A stretch of 64,000 bases of DNA from NCBI RefSeq assembly GCF_013032445.1, contig NZ_WQCA01000003.1:248001-312000 (forward strand), in the 5' to 3' direction. Source of the DNA: Ruegeria arenilitoris. Its GTDB lineage: Bacteria > Pseudomonadota > Alphaproteobacteria > Rhodobacterales > Rhodobacteraceae. The notes below the pieces were generated by a model that made no database searches, was not told where the DNA came from, and worked only from the letters and a program-made list of their open reading frames with translations. Shown here in pieces: positions 19,706 through 30,183 of the stretch (position 1 is the first letter of the stretch; every line of letters starts with the position of its first letter). The position numbers and the translations under genes were made by a program.

Positions 19706-19797
19706 TATTTCACTGTTCCCATTTCAGGTTCATAGACGCTAAAGGGTGTCAATGTCCACCAGCCAGCGCGCGCATAAGGCGAGTGGGGGAAGTTACG

Positions 19798-20811
19798 TCA
19801 CTCACCTTCGGCGTGAGCGGGCATTGTCACCACGGTCTTGCCCAGTGCAGAACGGCTTGTCATGTGCGTCAACGCGTCGGATGCGCGATCCAGCGGATAC
19901 CGTGCGTTGATTTTGGGTTTGATTTTTCCATCGCTGTATAACTGAAACAAACTCCTCACATTTTCAGAATGGCTAACGGGGTCGCGCATCACCGAAGCGC
20001 CCCAAAACACGCCCATGATCTGACAGCCTTTAAGCAACGGCAGGTTCAACGGGATTTTGGGAATGCCTGCCGGGAATCCGACCACCAGAAAGCGACCGTT
20101 CCAAGCCATGCTACGCAACGCGGGTTCGGCATAGTCTCCGCCCACCGCATCATAGACGACATTCACCCCCAACGGCGCGGACAAATCCTTGATTTCCGTC
20201 GTGAACTTCTTCTGCGAGTCCGTGTCCATGTCATGCGCATAAAGAACCGTCTCATCCGCACCCAAGCTACGGCAGAAATCCGCTTTGTCCTGCGAGGATA
20301 CGGCGGCAATTACCCGCGCGCCCATGGCCTTGCCCAACTCGATCGCAGCCGATCCGACGCCGCCTGCGGCGCCAAGTACCAGCAGCGTCTCGTCGGGTTG
20401 CAAATCAGCCCGGTCCTTCAGGGCGTGGTAAGAGGTGCCGTAGGTGAAAATGAAACAGGCCGCGTCTTCGAACGGCATCGTGTCAGGAAACTTGATGGCA
20501 GTGGCCGACGGGATGGTCAGGTGCGTGGCGAAGCCACCATGTCCAGTCAACGCCAGAACCCGGTCTCCGACATCGAAGCCTTTTACGCCTTCACCGATTG
20601 CCAACACCTCTCCGGCGATCTCGCCACCTGGTGCGAATGGGCGGGGTGGCCTGATCTGATAAAGGTCCTGAATGATCAGCGTGTCCGGGAAATTGACGCC
20701 CGCCGCCCTGATTCCGATTAGCAATTCGCCCCGTCCCGGCGATGGATCGGGTAGGGTGGTCAACTCCAATGTTTCCGGCCCGCCCGGCGCGACGCTGAGT
20801 AAAGCTTGCAT
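19798..20811 (-). CDS. NADPH:quinone oxidoreductase-like MDR protein
   Basis: 337 residues of the zinc-free medium-chain dehydrogenase/reductase family. The N-terminal GroES-like domain has GVNFPDTLIIQDLY and FAPGGEIAGEV; the Rossmann domain carries VLGAAGGVGSAAIELGKAMGARV. It reduces quinones or enoyl substrates with NADPH. The substrate cannot be specified. It is divergent from the SDR gene at 20956, sharing a roughly 140-base promoter region. Confidence 0.8.
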   Translation of the reverse strand: MQALLSVAPGGPETLELTTLPDPSPGRGELLIGIRAAGVNFPDTLIIQDLYQIRPPRPFAPGGEIAGEVLAIGEGVKGFDVGDRVLALTGHGGFATHLTIPSATAIKFPDTMPFEDAACFIFTYGTSYHALKDRADLQPDETLLVLGAAGGVGSAAIELGKAMGARVIAAVSSQDKADFCRSLGADETVLYAHDMDTDSQKKFTTEIKDLSAPLGVNVVYDAVGGDYAEPALRSMAWNGRFLVVGFPAGIPKIPLNLPLLKGCQIMGVFWGASVMRDPVSHSENVRSLFQLYSDGKIKPKINARYPLDRASDALTHMTSRSALGKTVVTMPAHAEGE

Positions 20812-20955
20812 ATCGGCCCTGTTATCCTTGTTATTCGGTAAGGACGAGCTTTGGCCTAGCGAAAGGTCTTGTCAAGAAACCACAACTTTTCGTTACTCAC
20901 CTCCTCCCACTCTGGGAATGAGCTCGCCAAAGACCAAACGACTGAGGAGCAGACC

Positions 20956-21774
20956 ATGACCCCAGAAACGCTTTTCTCATTGCAAGGCAAAACAGCGCTC
21001 GTCACGGGTGGAGCCACCGGGATCGGGCGGATGGCCGCCGAGGCTCTGGTGCGGGCAGGGGCACGTGTTCTGATCGCCTCGCGCAAAGCCGAGGCCTGCG
21101 AAGCCGTCGCGGCGGAGCTGAATGCGCTGGACGCCCCTGGTCAGGCCGAGGGTTTCGGCGGAGACGTGGCCACCAAAGAAGGGGTCGAGGCGTTGGCGTC
21201 CGAGGTCAAAAACCGCACGGATCACCTTGATATCCTTATGAACAATGCAGGCATAAGCTGGGGCGCACCGATGGGTCAGTTTCCCCATGAAGCTTGGGAA
21301 AAGATCATGTCGGTGAATGTTGCGGGTCTGTTCGACCTGACCCAAAAGCTGCTGCCTATGCTGATGAATTCCGGCTCTGCCGACGATCCTGCCCGTGTCA
21401 TCAATGTCGGCTCGGTCATGGGAGAGGTGCCGATGGGTGACGGCGCCTACAGTTATTCGGCGTCGAAAGCGGCCGTCATACATCTGACCAAGATCATGGC
21501 CAAGGAGTTCTCACCCTACCACATAACGGTAAACGCGCTTGCGCCAGGCCCATTTGTCTCGCGCATGACGGCCTTTGCCACGGGTGACGAAGAGACGCGG
21601 GCAAAAGTTGGCAAGTCCGTCCCCTTGGGCCGTGTCGGACGCGATGAGGATATCGCCGGCTGTATGCTGTTTCTATGCGGTCGCGGCGGCAGTTACGTGA
21701 CCGGCGCGGTAATCCCGGTGTCCGGCGGTATCAATGTGGTGACGGCAGGAAACATCTTTGCCGAAGCCTTTTAA
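20956..21774 (+). CDS. short-chain dehydrogenase/reductase
   Basis: 272 residues from ATG 20956, which follows GAGGAGCAGACC; the upstream extension is not used. Classical SDR features: TGGATGIGR for cofactor, NNAG, catalytic Ser-Tyr-Lys with YSYSASKAA, and the substrate loop PGPF. It is followed 21 bases later by an aminoglycoside-phosphotransferase-like kinase, an association seen in hydroxy-acyl-CoA degradation loci. The specific alcohol substrate is unknown. Confidence 0.8.
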   Translation: MTPETLFSLQGKTALVTGGATGIGRMAAEALVRAGARVLIASRKAEACEAVAAELNALDAPGQAEGFGGDVATKEGVEALASEVKNRTDHLDILMNNAGISWGAPMGQFPHEAWEKIMSVNVAGLFDLTQKLLPMLMNSGSADDPARVINVGSVMGEVPMGDGAYSYSASKAAVIHLTKIMAKEFSPYHITVNALAPGPFVSRMTAFATGDEETRAKVGKSVPLGRVGRDEDIAGCMLFLCGRGGSYVTGAVIPVSGGINVVTAGNIFAEAF

Positions 21775-21795
21775 GCTGAGACACGGAGGAGCAGG

Positions 21796-22818
21796 ATGAA
21801 CAACACACATTTAGACCTTGCGGCCGTCGATACCTATCTCAGCACCCATCTTCCTGGGTATCGCGGCCCACTGGAGGCTACGAAATTCGAGGTTGGACAA
21901 TCCAACCCAACCTTTCTGCTACAAACACCAGAAAAGGCGTATGTTTTGCGCCGCAAACCTCCGGGAACATTGCTGAAATCCGCCCATGCGGTTGACCGTG
22001 AATTCCGCGTGCAGACTGCATTGGCTGACAGCGCCGTGCCAGTCCCCCGGATGTACCTGCTGTGCCAAGACGACAGCGTCATCGGCTCGGATTTTTACGT
22101 CATGGAACGTCTCGAAGGGCGCGTCTTCCTAGAACCCACCATGAGTGGGGAAAATAAAGAAACGCGCAGCGCCGTTCTGGATGAAATGAACCGGGTTTTG
22201 GCCGCACTGCACATGGTTGATATCGAGGCGGCAGGTCTTTCCGACTATGGTCCGCCCGGTAACTACTTCGATCGCCAGATCGCGCGCTGGATTAAACAGT
22301 ACCGCGCGTCGGAAACCTCGGAAATCCCCGAGATGAACGCTCTGATTGGTGCGCTTGAACACTCGGTGCCCGAAGATGACGGCCAACGGACGCTGGTGCA
22401 CGGAGACTATCGCATTGATAACCTGATGTTCGAAAAGCAGGGAACCCGATGCATCGGTGTTCTGGATTGGGAACTTTCAACCATCGGACACCCATATGCG
22501 GATCTGGCGGCTGTAATCATGCAATGGAGGATGCCGCCCGGCACCGAGGGCCGGGGGCTGGCGGGCATTGACCGCGAAAGTCTGGGGCTGCCGTCAGATC
22601 AGGCCTTTATCAACCTGTATTGCCAGCGTCGCGGTCTCTCCGGCATCGACAATTTCGGCTTCTATCTGGCGTTCAATTTCTTTCGCATGGCTGGAATTCT
22701 GCAAGGTGTTTACAAACGCGCGCAAGATGGCAACGCCTCGGACCCGGAACGCGCCTTGGTTCTTGGCTCGTATGTCCCGATGTTCGCGCAGCATGGGTTG
22801 GCCGCGCTAAAGGCCTAG
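21796..22818 (+). CDS. aminoglycoside-phosphotransferase-like kinase (ACAD10/11 N-domain type)
   Basis: 340 residues with the APH-fold kinase features: YVLRRKPPG in the N-lobe, LVHGDYRIDNLMF (catalytic loop with Asp and Asn) and VLDWELSTIGHPYADLA (metal-binding Asp). The family resembles the kinase part of vertebrate ACAD10/11 and bacterial levulinate-pathway kinases, which phosphorylate 4-hydroxyacyl-CoA. That role here is inference. The preceding SDR supports a catabolic context. Antibiotic resistance is unlikely. Confidence 0.75.
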   Translation: MNNTHLDLAAVDTYLSTHLPGYRGPLEATKFEVGQSNPTFLLQTPEKAYVLRRKPPGTLLKSAHAVDREFRVQTALADSAVPVPRMYLLCQDDSVIGSDFYVMERLEGRVFLEPTMSGENKETRSAVLDEMNRVLAALHMVDIEAAGLSDYGPPGNYFDRQIARWIKQYRASETSEIPEMNALIGALEHSVPEDDGQRTLVHGDYRIDNLMFEKQGTRCIGVLDWELSTIGHPYADLAAVIMQWRMPPGTEGRGLAGIDRESLGLPSDQAFINLYCQRRGLSGIDNFGFYLAFNFFRMAGILQGVYKRAQDGNASDPERALVLGSYVPMFAQHGLAALKA

Positions 22819-23420
22819 GAATTCTTTGAAAGCTCCAGTTCCAGATTTCCAAGACTGTTCTTTCCAAAGAACATTTCGGTCCCTGCGAAGAGGCTGGGCA
22901 CCCCAAACACACCGCGCTTTACGGCGGCCTTCGTCTGTTCCTTAAGCTGCTGCTTGACCTCGACGCTGGTCATCGCCTCGCGAATCTTGCGTACTGGCAG
23001 TTCATTCTCCTGCAGGATTTCGGTGAGAACACCGATCTCGTCAACCTTTTGACCATGCACCCAGATTGCATCAAATATGGCATCAATGTATTTGGCTTCC
23101 CACGGTTTACCCATTGCAAACACCGCGCCGCGCATGGCGAATTTTGTATTGACTGGAAAGTGTGGGCTCATGTGGAAGCTTATAGCCCGTGCACGCGCAA
23201 AACGATGCAGATCATGGGTCAGGTATGCTGTTTTCTTGCGGTTTTCCGAGAACGCCTGAAACGGGTTCTGGTTGTTGGTGGCTTTGAAAACCGTAGCCAG
23301 CAGAACGGGAACGTGGTCCACCTTGGCGCGATGCTTGTTAGCCAGCGCGGGCAGGGCCTTGTAGGCGAGAAATGCATTTGGGCTACAGAAATCGTAAACA
23401 AATTCGATGCGTTGCGTCAT
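22815..23420 (-). CDS. DsbA-family 2-hydroxychromene-2-carboxylate isomerase-like protein
   Basis: 201 residues starting MTQRIEFVYDFCSPNAFLAYKAL. The thioredoxin-like fold with inserted helical domain and the closing FGVPSLFAGTEMFFGKNSLGNLE motif match the kappa-GST/HCCA isomerase family. These are glutathione-dependent isomerases of aromatic degradation, but many homologues have other roles. Convergent four-base overlap with the kinase gene. Confidence 0.75.
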   Translation of the reverse strand: MTQRIEFVYDFCSPNAFLAYKALPALANKHRAKVDHVPVLLATVFKATNNQNPFQAFSENRKKTAYLTHDLHRFARARAISFHMSPHFPVNTKFAMRGAVFAMGKPWEAKYIDAIFDAIWVHGQKVDEIGVLTEILQENELPVRKIREAMTSVEVKQQLKEQTKAAVKRGVFGVPSLFAGTEMFFGKNSLGNLELELSKNS

Positions 23421-23595
23421 ATTTCTCCTCCAAGAGGGTTGGGTGGTGAAATCTCTCCAACTCGTAACCAGCGAATCCGCTACCCTCTCAGTGTAGCAGC
23501 CCGATGAGCCAAACGTACCGTTCTGGTCGAATTCTCTGTCAATTCAGCGTGTAAGGCCGCAAGATCGCGGCAATGAGACAGAGAGCGGATCACAG

Positions 23596-24816
23596 ATGAC
23601 AGCGTTCGACCCCAAGCGCCTGGACCGTATCACCGACTGGATGCAACGCTATGTCGATGAACGGAAATACGCAGGCAGTTCCTTGCTGGTGAAACACAAA
23701 GGGGCCGAGGTGTTTTTCAATGCCTGCGGCCAAAGAAGTGTCGAAATCGATCTGCCGTTTCAGCGTGACACAATCGCGCGCATCTACTCGATGACCAAAC
23801 CGGTGACCACTGTCGCGCTGATGATGCTGGCGGAACGCGGCTTGTTTCATCTGGACGCGCAACTATCGGATTTCCTTCCGGAATTTCTCGACATGCAAGC
23901 CTTGATACCAGACGCGGAGAGAATAGATCAAACCGAGGACGCTCCGACACCGACGCTGCATCAACTGCTAACCCACACAAGCGGTCTCAGCTATCCGTTC
24001 AATCCCGGAGTGCTGCCTAAGGCGATGGATGAAAAAGACCTGATGTTCAAGCCAAATCAAGGACTTCTGGCGGATCGTGTGACCGATTTGGCCACCTTTC
24101 CACTGGCGTTTCAACCGGGCACCCGCTGGGAATACTCTGTCGGCATAGATGTTCTGGGCCGCGTGATCGAGGTGGTTTCGGGCCAACCTCTGGATCAGTT
24201 CTTCGCGCAGGAAATCTTTGAACCGCTGGGAATGCAGGATACCGGTTTTCGGGTGCCTTCGGGGGCAGGGGATCGGTTTGCCTCGCTCTATACCCCTCTG
24301 GCCGGGGATGCGATGGCGCTGAATTCGGCTGAAACCGGTGGTGAGACCCAGCGGCTTGTCGATCAGGCCGGAGAATCGCCGTTTGAACACACCACGACAT
24401 TCTCAGGTGGCGGTGGTCTGGTAGGCACAATCGACGATTATGCGCGGTTTGCAGAAATGTTGCGGAACCGGGGGCAGGGCACCGGGCACCGTCTGTTGGG
24501 ACCCAAGACCGTAGATTACATGCTGCGCAACCACTTACCGGGCGACATTGCCTCGATGGGACCGCAAAGCTTTGCCGAGCAACCCATGGAAGGCACCGGT
24601 TTTGGATTGGGCGGCGCGGTGGTGCTGAACCCGGGACGAACTCGTGTGCCGGGCTCGGTTGGCGATTTTAGCTGGGGCGGCATGGCGTCCACCTTTTTCT
24701 GGATCGACCGTCAGAACGATCTGACAACCGTCTTCTTCACACAGCTGTCACCGTCCAGTTCCTACCCGTCGCGGGCGGAGCTAAAAGCGCTTGTCCTCGG
24801 GGCAATGATTGAATGA
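23596..24816 (+). CDS. serine hydrolase of the beta-lactamase/EstB family
   Basis: 406 residues without a signal peptide, so probably cytoplasmic. The S-x-x-K motif is SMTK (65-68), the second-motif Tyr is Tyr180 in TRWEYSVG, and a third box may be WGGMASTFFW late in the protein. This pattern is typical of class-C-like esterases such as EstB rather than true beta-lactamases. Substrate unknown. Neighbours (TesB, SDRs, GcdH) suggest ester or acyl-CoA catabolism. Confidence 0.75.
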   Translation: MTAFDPKRLDRITDWMQRYVDERKYAGSSLLVKHKGAEVFFNACGQRSVEIDLPFQRDTIARIYSMTKPVTTVALMMLAERGLFHLDAQLSDFLPEFLDMQALIPDAERIDQTEDAPTPTLHQLLTHTSGLSYPFNPGVLPKAMDEKDLMFKPNQGLLADRVTDLATFPLAFQPGTRWEYSVGIDVLGRVIEVVSGQPLDQFFAQEIFEPLGMQDTGFRVPSGAGDRFASLYTPLAGDAMALNSAETGGETQRLVDQAGESPFEHTTTFSGGGGLVGTIDDYARFAEMLRNRGQGTGHRLLGPKTVDYMLRNHLPGDIASMGPQSFAEQPMEGTGFGLGGAVVLNPGRTRVPGSVGDFSWGGMASTFFWIDRQNDLTTVFFTQLSPSSSYPSRAELKALVLGAMIE

Positions 24817-24867
24817 CCTTTCCGGCGCTGATACCCAAGCCCGAGACGACCAACCGGAGACCGCAGA

Positions 24868-25737
24868 ATGACCGAAGCAGAGCGCATTCTTCTTGATCTT
24901 TTGGACATCGAGAGGCTTGAGGTCGACCTGTTTCGCGGCACAGGTTCCGGAGGCGAAACGCCGACCCGTATTTTCGGCGGACAGGTGATCGCGCAAGCTC
25001 TGGCGGCCGCTTACCGCACGGTTGAAGATCGGTTGTGCCATTCTCTGCACGCCTATTTCATTCGCGCCGGAGATCCATCTATTCCCGTTATTTATCAAGT
25101 TGATAGGGCGCGAGATGGAGGTTCAATGACCACACGGCGTGTGGTCGCGATCCAGAACGGCAAGCAAATCCTGAACATGTCGGCCTCTTTCCATGTTCAG
25201 GACGAAGGTTGGGACCATCAACATGCCATGCCGCAGACCAAAGCCCCGGAAAACTACCCGGACCGATCTGAGTTGCGACAACGATACGTCGATCAGGTTC
25301 CCGAGAAATTGCGCGGAGAGCTGTTGCGCGAACGGCCAATCCAGGTACGCGAGGTTAACCACCTGAATCCTTTCAACCCCGGAAAATCTGACGATCACAA
25401 TCAAATCTGGTTCCGCATGGCGGCCGCTGCGGGCACCGATCCGGTGACACAGCACCTTCTATTGGCCTACGCGTCTGACATGTATCTGATGACGTCCGGA
25501 ATGAGGCCGCATGGGCTGAGCTGGTTCAGTGGTGAGGTCAATTTGGCCAGCCTTGATCATGCATTGTGGTTTCATGCTCCGGTTCACTTTGAGAATTGGC
25601 ATCTCTACGCGATGGAGTCGCCGTGGAGCGGGCAGGGACGCAACTTCAACCGTGGCTCGATTTACGCAAAAGATGGTACTCTGGTCGCGTCGGTCACTCA
25701 GGAAGGCTTGATGCGAAAAACGCGCAGGAAATCTTAA
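24868..25737 (+). CDS. tesB: acyl-CoA thioesterase II (TesB)
   Basis: 289 residues with a double hot-dog fold. N-terminal FRGTGSGGETPTRIFGGQVIAQAL and SLHAYFIRAGD, then in the second half LLLAYASDMYLM, SLDHALWFHAPVHFENWHLYAMESP are diagnostic for TesB. It hydrolyses medium- and long-chain acyl-CoA. The four-base convergent overlap with the next SDR marks the end of the unit. Confidence 0.9.
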   Translation: MTEAERILLDLLDIERLEVDLFRGTGSGGETPTRIFGGQVIAQALAAAYRTVEDRLCHSLHAYFIRAGDPSIPVIYQVDRARDGGSMTTRRVVAIQNGKQILNMSASFHVQDEGWDHQHAMPQTKAPENYPDRSELRQRYVDQVPEKLRGELLRERPIQVREVNHLNPFNPGKSDDHNQIWFRMAAAAGTDPVTQHLLLAYASDMYLMTSGMRPHGLSWFSGEVNLASLDHALWFHAPVHFENWHLYAMESPWSGQGRNFNRGSIYAKDGTLVASVTQEGLMRKTRRKS

Positions 25738-26501
25738 GTATCCTCTATAAACTGCTGATTTAGCTTACGCATTCCACCAAGCCAACGATCATAATCTCCG
25801 GCCTTGTGGCGAATATAATCCAAAACCTGAGGATGCGGCAGCACCAGAAACTGCTCGGATCTGATGGCTTCGACACATGCTTGCGCCACGTCTTCGGGCT
25901 CTAACATGCCATCAATCGACGCCACTGAAACCTCGTGTCCACGTGTAATTTCGGACCGTACAGCCTGAGGGCACAGGACCGACACACGCAAACCTTTGTG
26001 CCCATAGGTCAACGACAGCCACTCGGCAAAACCAACCGCTGCGTGTTTCGTGACACCATATGGCGCGGCACCTGGCTGGTTCAATAGTCCAGCCGCCGAA
26101 GCCGATATCATGATGTAACCGCTGCCACGCTTGATCATCCGTGGCACTAAGTGGCGCGCTGTCCAGACATGGGACATGACATTGATCTTCCAGGTCCGAT
26201 CCCAATCTTCGTCGGGAACCTCCGGACCACCAAGCGTTAAAATACCGGCATTCGCGCAAAACAGGTCAATCGGACCGATCGTTTTTTCTACGGTCTCGAT
26301 CAACATCTGAATGTCAGATTCTTTTGAAACGTCGCAGACTAGCGCGTGGCCGCCAATGGCTTTGGCCACGTGTTGAACGCAGTCGGCGTCTATGTCCGAA
26401 CAAACCACAATGGCTCCGTCGCGGGCGAACCGCTCAGCCAGACCTTTGCCAATGCCCTGAGCGGCTCCGGTAACAACCACAGTTTTTCCGCTCAGTTCCA
26501 T
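25734..26501 (-). CDS. short-chain dehydrogenase/reductase
   Basis: 255 residues of the classical SDR type: TGAAQGIGKG, NAGILTLGG, catalytic Ser in MISASAAG and Tyr-Lys in YGVTKHAA. The ribosome site is weak (GGGAT) and sits in an inverted repeat CCCGAA/TTCGGG (26510-26527). It is downstream of gcdH on the same strand with a 112-base gap. Substrate unknown. Confidence 0.8.
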   Translation of the reverse strand: MELSGKTVVVTGAAQGIGKGLAERFARDGAIVVCSDIDADCVQHVAKAIGGHALVCDVSKESDIQMLIETVEKTIGPIDLFCANAGILTLGGPEVPDEDWDRTWKINVMSHVWTARHLVPRMIKRGSGYIMISASAAGLLNQPGAAPYGVTKHAAVGFAEWLSLTYGHKGLRVSVLCPQAVRSEITRGHEVSVASIDGMLEPEDVAQACVEAIRSEQFLVLPHPQVLDYIRHKAGDYDRWLGGMRKLNQQFIEDT

Positions 26502-26613
26502 GTTACAATCCCGAAAGCTGGTTCGGGTTTGTACCGTAACGTGTTTGGTTTGTTGTGCAATCTGGCATTTGGTCCAACAGGCTTTTTACCATAATACCAA
26601 TTACGCGACTTAT

Positions 26614-27843
26614 TCAGTAAAACGCCTGCAACCCGGTTTGCGCCCGCCCAAGGATCAGCGCGTGCACGTCATGCGTGCCTTCATAGGTGTTCACCGTCTC
26701 AAGGTTGACCATGTGTCGAATAACCTGGAACTCCAACGAGATACCGTTGCCCCCGTGCATGTCACGCGCCATCCGCGTGATATCCAGCGCTTTGCCGCAG
26801 TTGTTGCGTTTGACGATCGAGATCATTTCGGGCGCGGCTTCGGCCTGATCCATCAGACGACCAACGCGCAGGCTCGCTTGCAACGCCAAGGCGATTTCGG
26901 TCTGCATGTCCGCCAGCTTGCGTTGATACAGTTGTGTCTGCGCCAGCGGCCGATTGAACTGTTTCCGATCCAACCCGTATTGACGCGCTGCGTGCCAACA
27001 GCACTCAGCCGCCCCCATAACACCCCAGCTAATACCGTACCGCGCGCGGTTCAAACAGCCAAAAGGACCCTTGAGGCCCTGAACATGCGGCAGCAGCGCG
27101 CTTTCATCGACCTCAACACCGTCCAGAACAATCTCGCCGGTTATCGAGGCACGCAGGCTTAGTTTGTTCTGAATTTTAGGCGCACTCAGACCTTTGACGC
27201 CCTTATCAAGCACAAAGCCACGGATTTTACCGTCATGAGCATCGGACTTGGCCCACACCACAAACACATCCGCAATCGGTGCGTTCGAGATCCACATCTT
27301 ACTGCCGGTCAGACGATAGCCCCCGTCAATCTTCTCGGCCTTCGTTTTCATTCCGGCCGGGTCAGAGCCTGCGTCAGCCTCGGTCAGGCCAAAACAACCG
27401 ATCCATTCACCGCTGGCCAGTTTCGGCAGGTATTTCCGGCGCTGTTCCTCGCTACCATAGGCATAGATCGGATACATAACCAAAGAGCTTTGCACCGACA
27501 TCATCGAGCGATAGCCGGAATCTACACGCTCGACTTCACGTGCGACTAAACCGTAAGAGACGTACCCTGCCCCAAGCCCACCGTATTCCTCTGGAATCGT
27601 GGTGCCCAACAGGCCCATGTCGCCCATTTCACGGAAAATCTCGGGGTCCGTTTCTTCGTTTTGAAACGCTTCAGTCACGCGCGGTTGCAGTTTTTCCTGC
27701 GCATAAGCCTGCGCGCTGGCCGCAATCATGCGTTCGTCTTCGTTCAACTGGTCGGACAGACGAAACGGATCATCCCATGCGAACTTGCCCATGTCGGGCG
27801 CGTCTTTGGCTCGGAGAGTTGGCTTGGTGTTAGGGGCGTTCAT
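26614..27843 (-). CDS. gcdH: glutaryl-CoA dehydrogenase
   Basis: 409 residues of the acyl-CoA dehydrogenase superfamily. FAD-binding and substrate segments [20 protein letters not shown] and [18 protein letters not shown], plus the catalytic Glu388 in [17 protein letters not shown], match glutaryl-CoA dehydrogenase, which converts glutaryl-CoA to crotonyl-CoA in lysine and tryptophan degradation. No gcdR-type regulator is adjacent; phoB lies upstream. Confidence 0.88.
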   Translation of the reverse strand: MNAPNTKPTLRAKDAPDMGKFAWDDPFRLSDQLNEDERMIAASAQAYAQEKLQPRVTEAFQNEETDPEIFREMGDMGLLGTTIPEEYGGLGAGYVSYGLVAREVERVDSGYRSMMSVQSSLVMYPIYAYGSEEQRRKYLPKLASGEWIGCFGLTEADAGSDPAGMKTKAEKIDGGYRLTGSKMWISNAPIADVFVVWAKSDAHDGKIRGFVLDKGVKGLSAPKIQNKLSLRASITGEIVLDGVEVDESALLPHVQGLKGPFGCLNRARYGISWGVMGAAECCWHAARQYGLDRKQFNRPLAQTQLYQRKLADMQTEIALALQASLRVGRLMDQAEAAPEMISIVKRNNCGKALDITRMARDMHGGNGISLEFQVIRHMVNLETVNTYEGTHDVHALILGRAQTGLQAFY

Positions 27844-27954
27844 GATGCATCTCCGCTTAGTCAGCTTCGACGCAACCTAACCCGGCCCCGGACTAAAAGA
27901 CAGTAAGAGTTTCGCATCCGACCATGAGCAAAACTCATACCCCTGCCCCGGCTT

Positions 27955-28644
27955 TTACCCCAGCGCGTATCCGGCTCCACGAACCGTGCGCACCGGGTCT
28001 TCACCGCCATGTTGCGTCAGCGCTTTGCGCAGACGGCCGATATGGACGTCAACGGTGCGCGTATCGACATAAATATCGCGACCCCAGACCCGGTCGAGCA
28101 GTTGCTCGCGACTCCAGACCCGGCCCGGTTTTTCCATGAAGGTGCTCAGCAGGCGGAACTCGGTCGGGCCCAGTTTCAAAGGCTTGCTGTCGCGGCTGAC
28201 CTTGTGCGTTTCCGAATCCAAGATGATATCGTCAAACTCCAGCCGCAGGCCAACAGTCGCGGGCCGAACGCGGCGCAGTTGTGTCCGCACGCGCGCCATC
28301 AGCTCGACCACCGAATACGGCTTGACCACATAGTCATCGGCGCCGGTTTCCAGACCGCGCACTTTGTCAACTTCTTCGGTGCGAGCCGACAGCATGATGA
28401 TCGGGATCGACCGGGTATCCGGGCGGGATTTAAGACGGCGGCAAACCTCGATGCCGCTGAGGTTCGGCATCATCCAATCCAGCACGATGATATCCGGGTG
28501 TTCTTCGTCGACCAACAGCATGGCTTCGTCGCCGCTAGCAGCCTTTGACACGCGGAACCCTTCAGCTTCGAGGTTATAGGCCAGCACTTCACGCTGTGCC
28601 AGCTCATCCTCGACAACCAGTACGGTCGGTTGATCAGCGGACAT
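27955..28644 (-). CDS. phoB: phosphate regulon response regulator PhoB
   Basis: 229 residues. The receiver domain has phospho-acceptor Asp56 (VLDWMMPN) and Lys109 (VVKPYS). The winged-helix DNA-binding domain ends with TRTVDVHIGRLRKAL and TVRGAGYAL. It binds Pho boxes when phosphorylated by PhoR. It is the last gene of the pst-pho locus, 11 bases after phoU. Confidence 0.92.
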   Translation of the reverse strand: MSADQPTVLVVEDELAQREVLAYNLEAEGFRVSKAASGDEAMLLVDEEHPDIIVLDWMMPNLSGIEVCRRLKSRPDTRSIPIIMLSARTEEVDKVRGLETGADDYVVKPYSVVELMARVRTQLRRVRPATVGLRLEFDDIILDSETHKVSRDSKPLKLGPTEFRLLSTFMEKPGRVWSREQLLDRVWGRDIYVDTRTVDVHIGRLRKALTQHGGEDPVRTVRGAGYALG

Positions 28645-28655
28645 TCGTCAAACTC

Positions 28656-29357
28656 CTAGGCGGATTGCGAGGTTATATCGGCTTTCGGGCGCGCCTCGGT
28701 CGGGCGTTCACCGGTCACGAGATAGACAACCTGCTCGGCAATTGCGGTCACATGGTCGCCCATACGCTCGATATTCTTGGCGATGAAATGCAGGTGCATA
28801 CAGGAAGAGATGTTGCGCGGGTCCTCGGCCATGAAGGTCAGGAACTCGCGGAACAGGCCATTGTACATCTGGTCCACTTCCTCGTCGCGGTTTATGACAT
28901 CGGTGGCCAGCTCGGCGTCGCGTTGGATATAGGCATCCAGCGCATCGCGCAGCATCCGTTCAACCTCGCGCGCCATGCGGCGCAGGGCGGCGGCGCTGCC
29001 ATTGATTTCGCCGGCATTGACCAGAACCGTTGTCCGCTTGGCGATGTTTTTCGAGTAGTCACCGATACGTTCGAGGTTGCCGGACACTTTGAGAACCGAC
29101 AGAACCAAACGCAAATCGCTGGCGGTGGGGGCCCGCAATGCGATCAGACGCGCGGTTTCTTCGTCGATCAATTCTTCCAGAGCATCAATGGCCTTGTCGC
29201 CCTGACGGACCTGCTGGGCGAGTTCTTCATCCCGGGTTTCCAACGAACGCGCCGCGCTCATGATGGCGGCTTCGACAAGGCCGCCCATCTTCATGATGTG
29301 GGCCTGAATCGCCTCAAGGTCGCGGTCGAAAGCAGATGCAATATGTTGTTCGGTCAT
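28656..29357 (-). CDS. phoU: phosphate signalling protein PhoU
   Basis: 233 residues from ATG 29357; the longer frame is in pstB sequence and is rejected. Two PhoU helical repeats are seen, with the metal-binding type motifs ERIGDYSKNIAKR and ERMGDHVTAIAEQ. PhoU links the Pst transporter to PhoR and keeps the regulon off in high phosphate. Confidence 0.93.
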   Translation of the reverse strand: MTEQHIASAFDRDLEAIQAHIMKMGGLVEAAIMSAARSLETRDEELAQQVRQGDKAIDALEELIDEETARLIALRAPTASDLRLVLSVLKVSGNLERIGDYSKNIAKRTTVLVNAGEINGSAAALRRMAREVERMLRDALDAYIQRDAELATDVINRDEEVDQMYNGLFREFLTFMAEDPRNISSCMHLHFIAKNIERMGDHVTAIAEQVVYLVTGERPTEARPKADITSQSA

Positions 29358-29373
29358 ATCTGAATACCTGTGC

Positions 29374-30174
<801 letters not shown>

Positions 30175-30183
30175 AAGCACCCC

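Noticed and set aside
21796..22818. Aminoglycoside resistance gene
   Set aside because: The APH fold is of the ACAD10/11 type and sits in a catabolic context; there is no sign of resistance gene neighbours.
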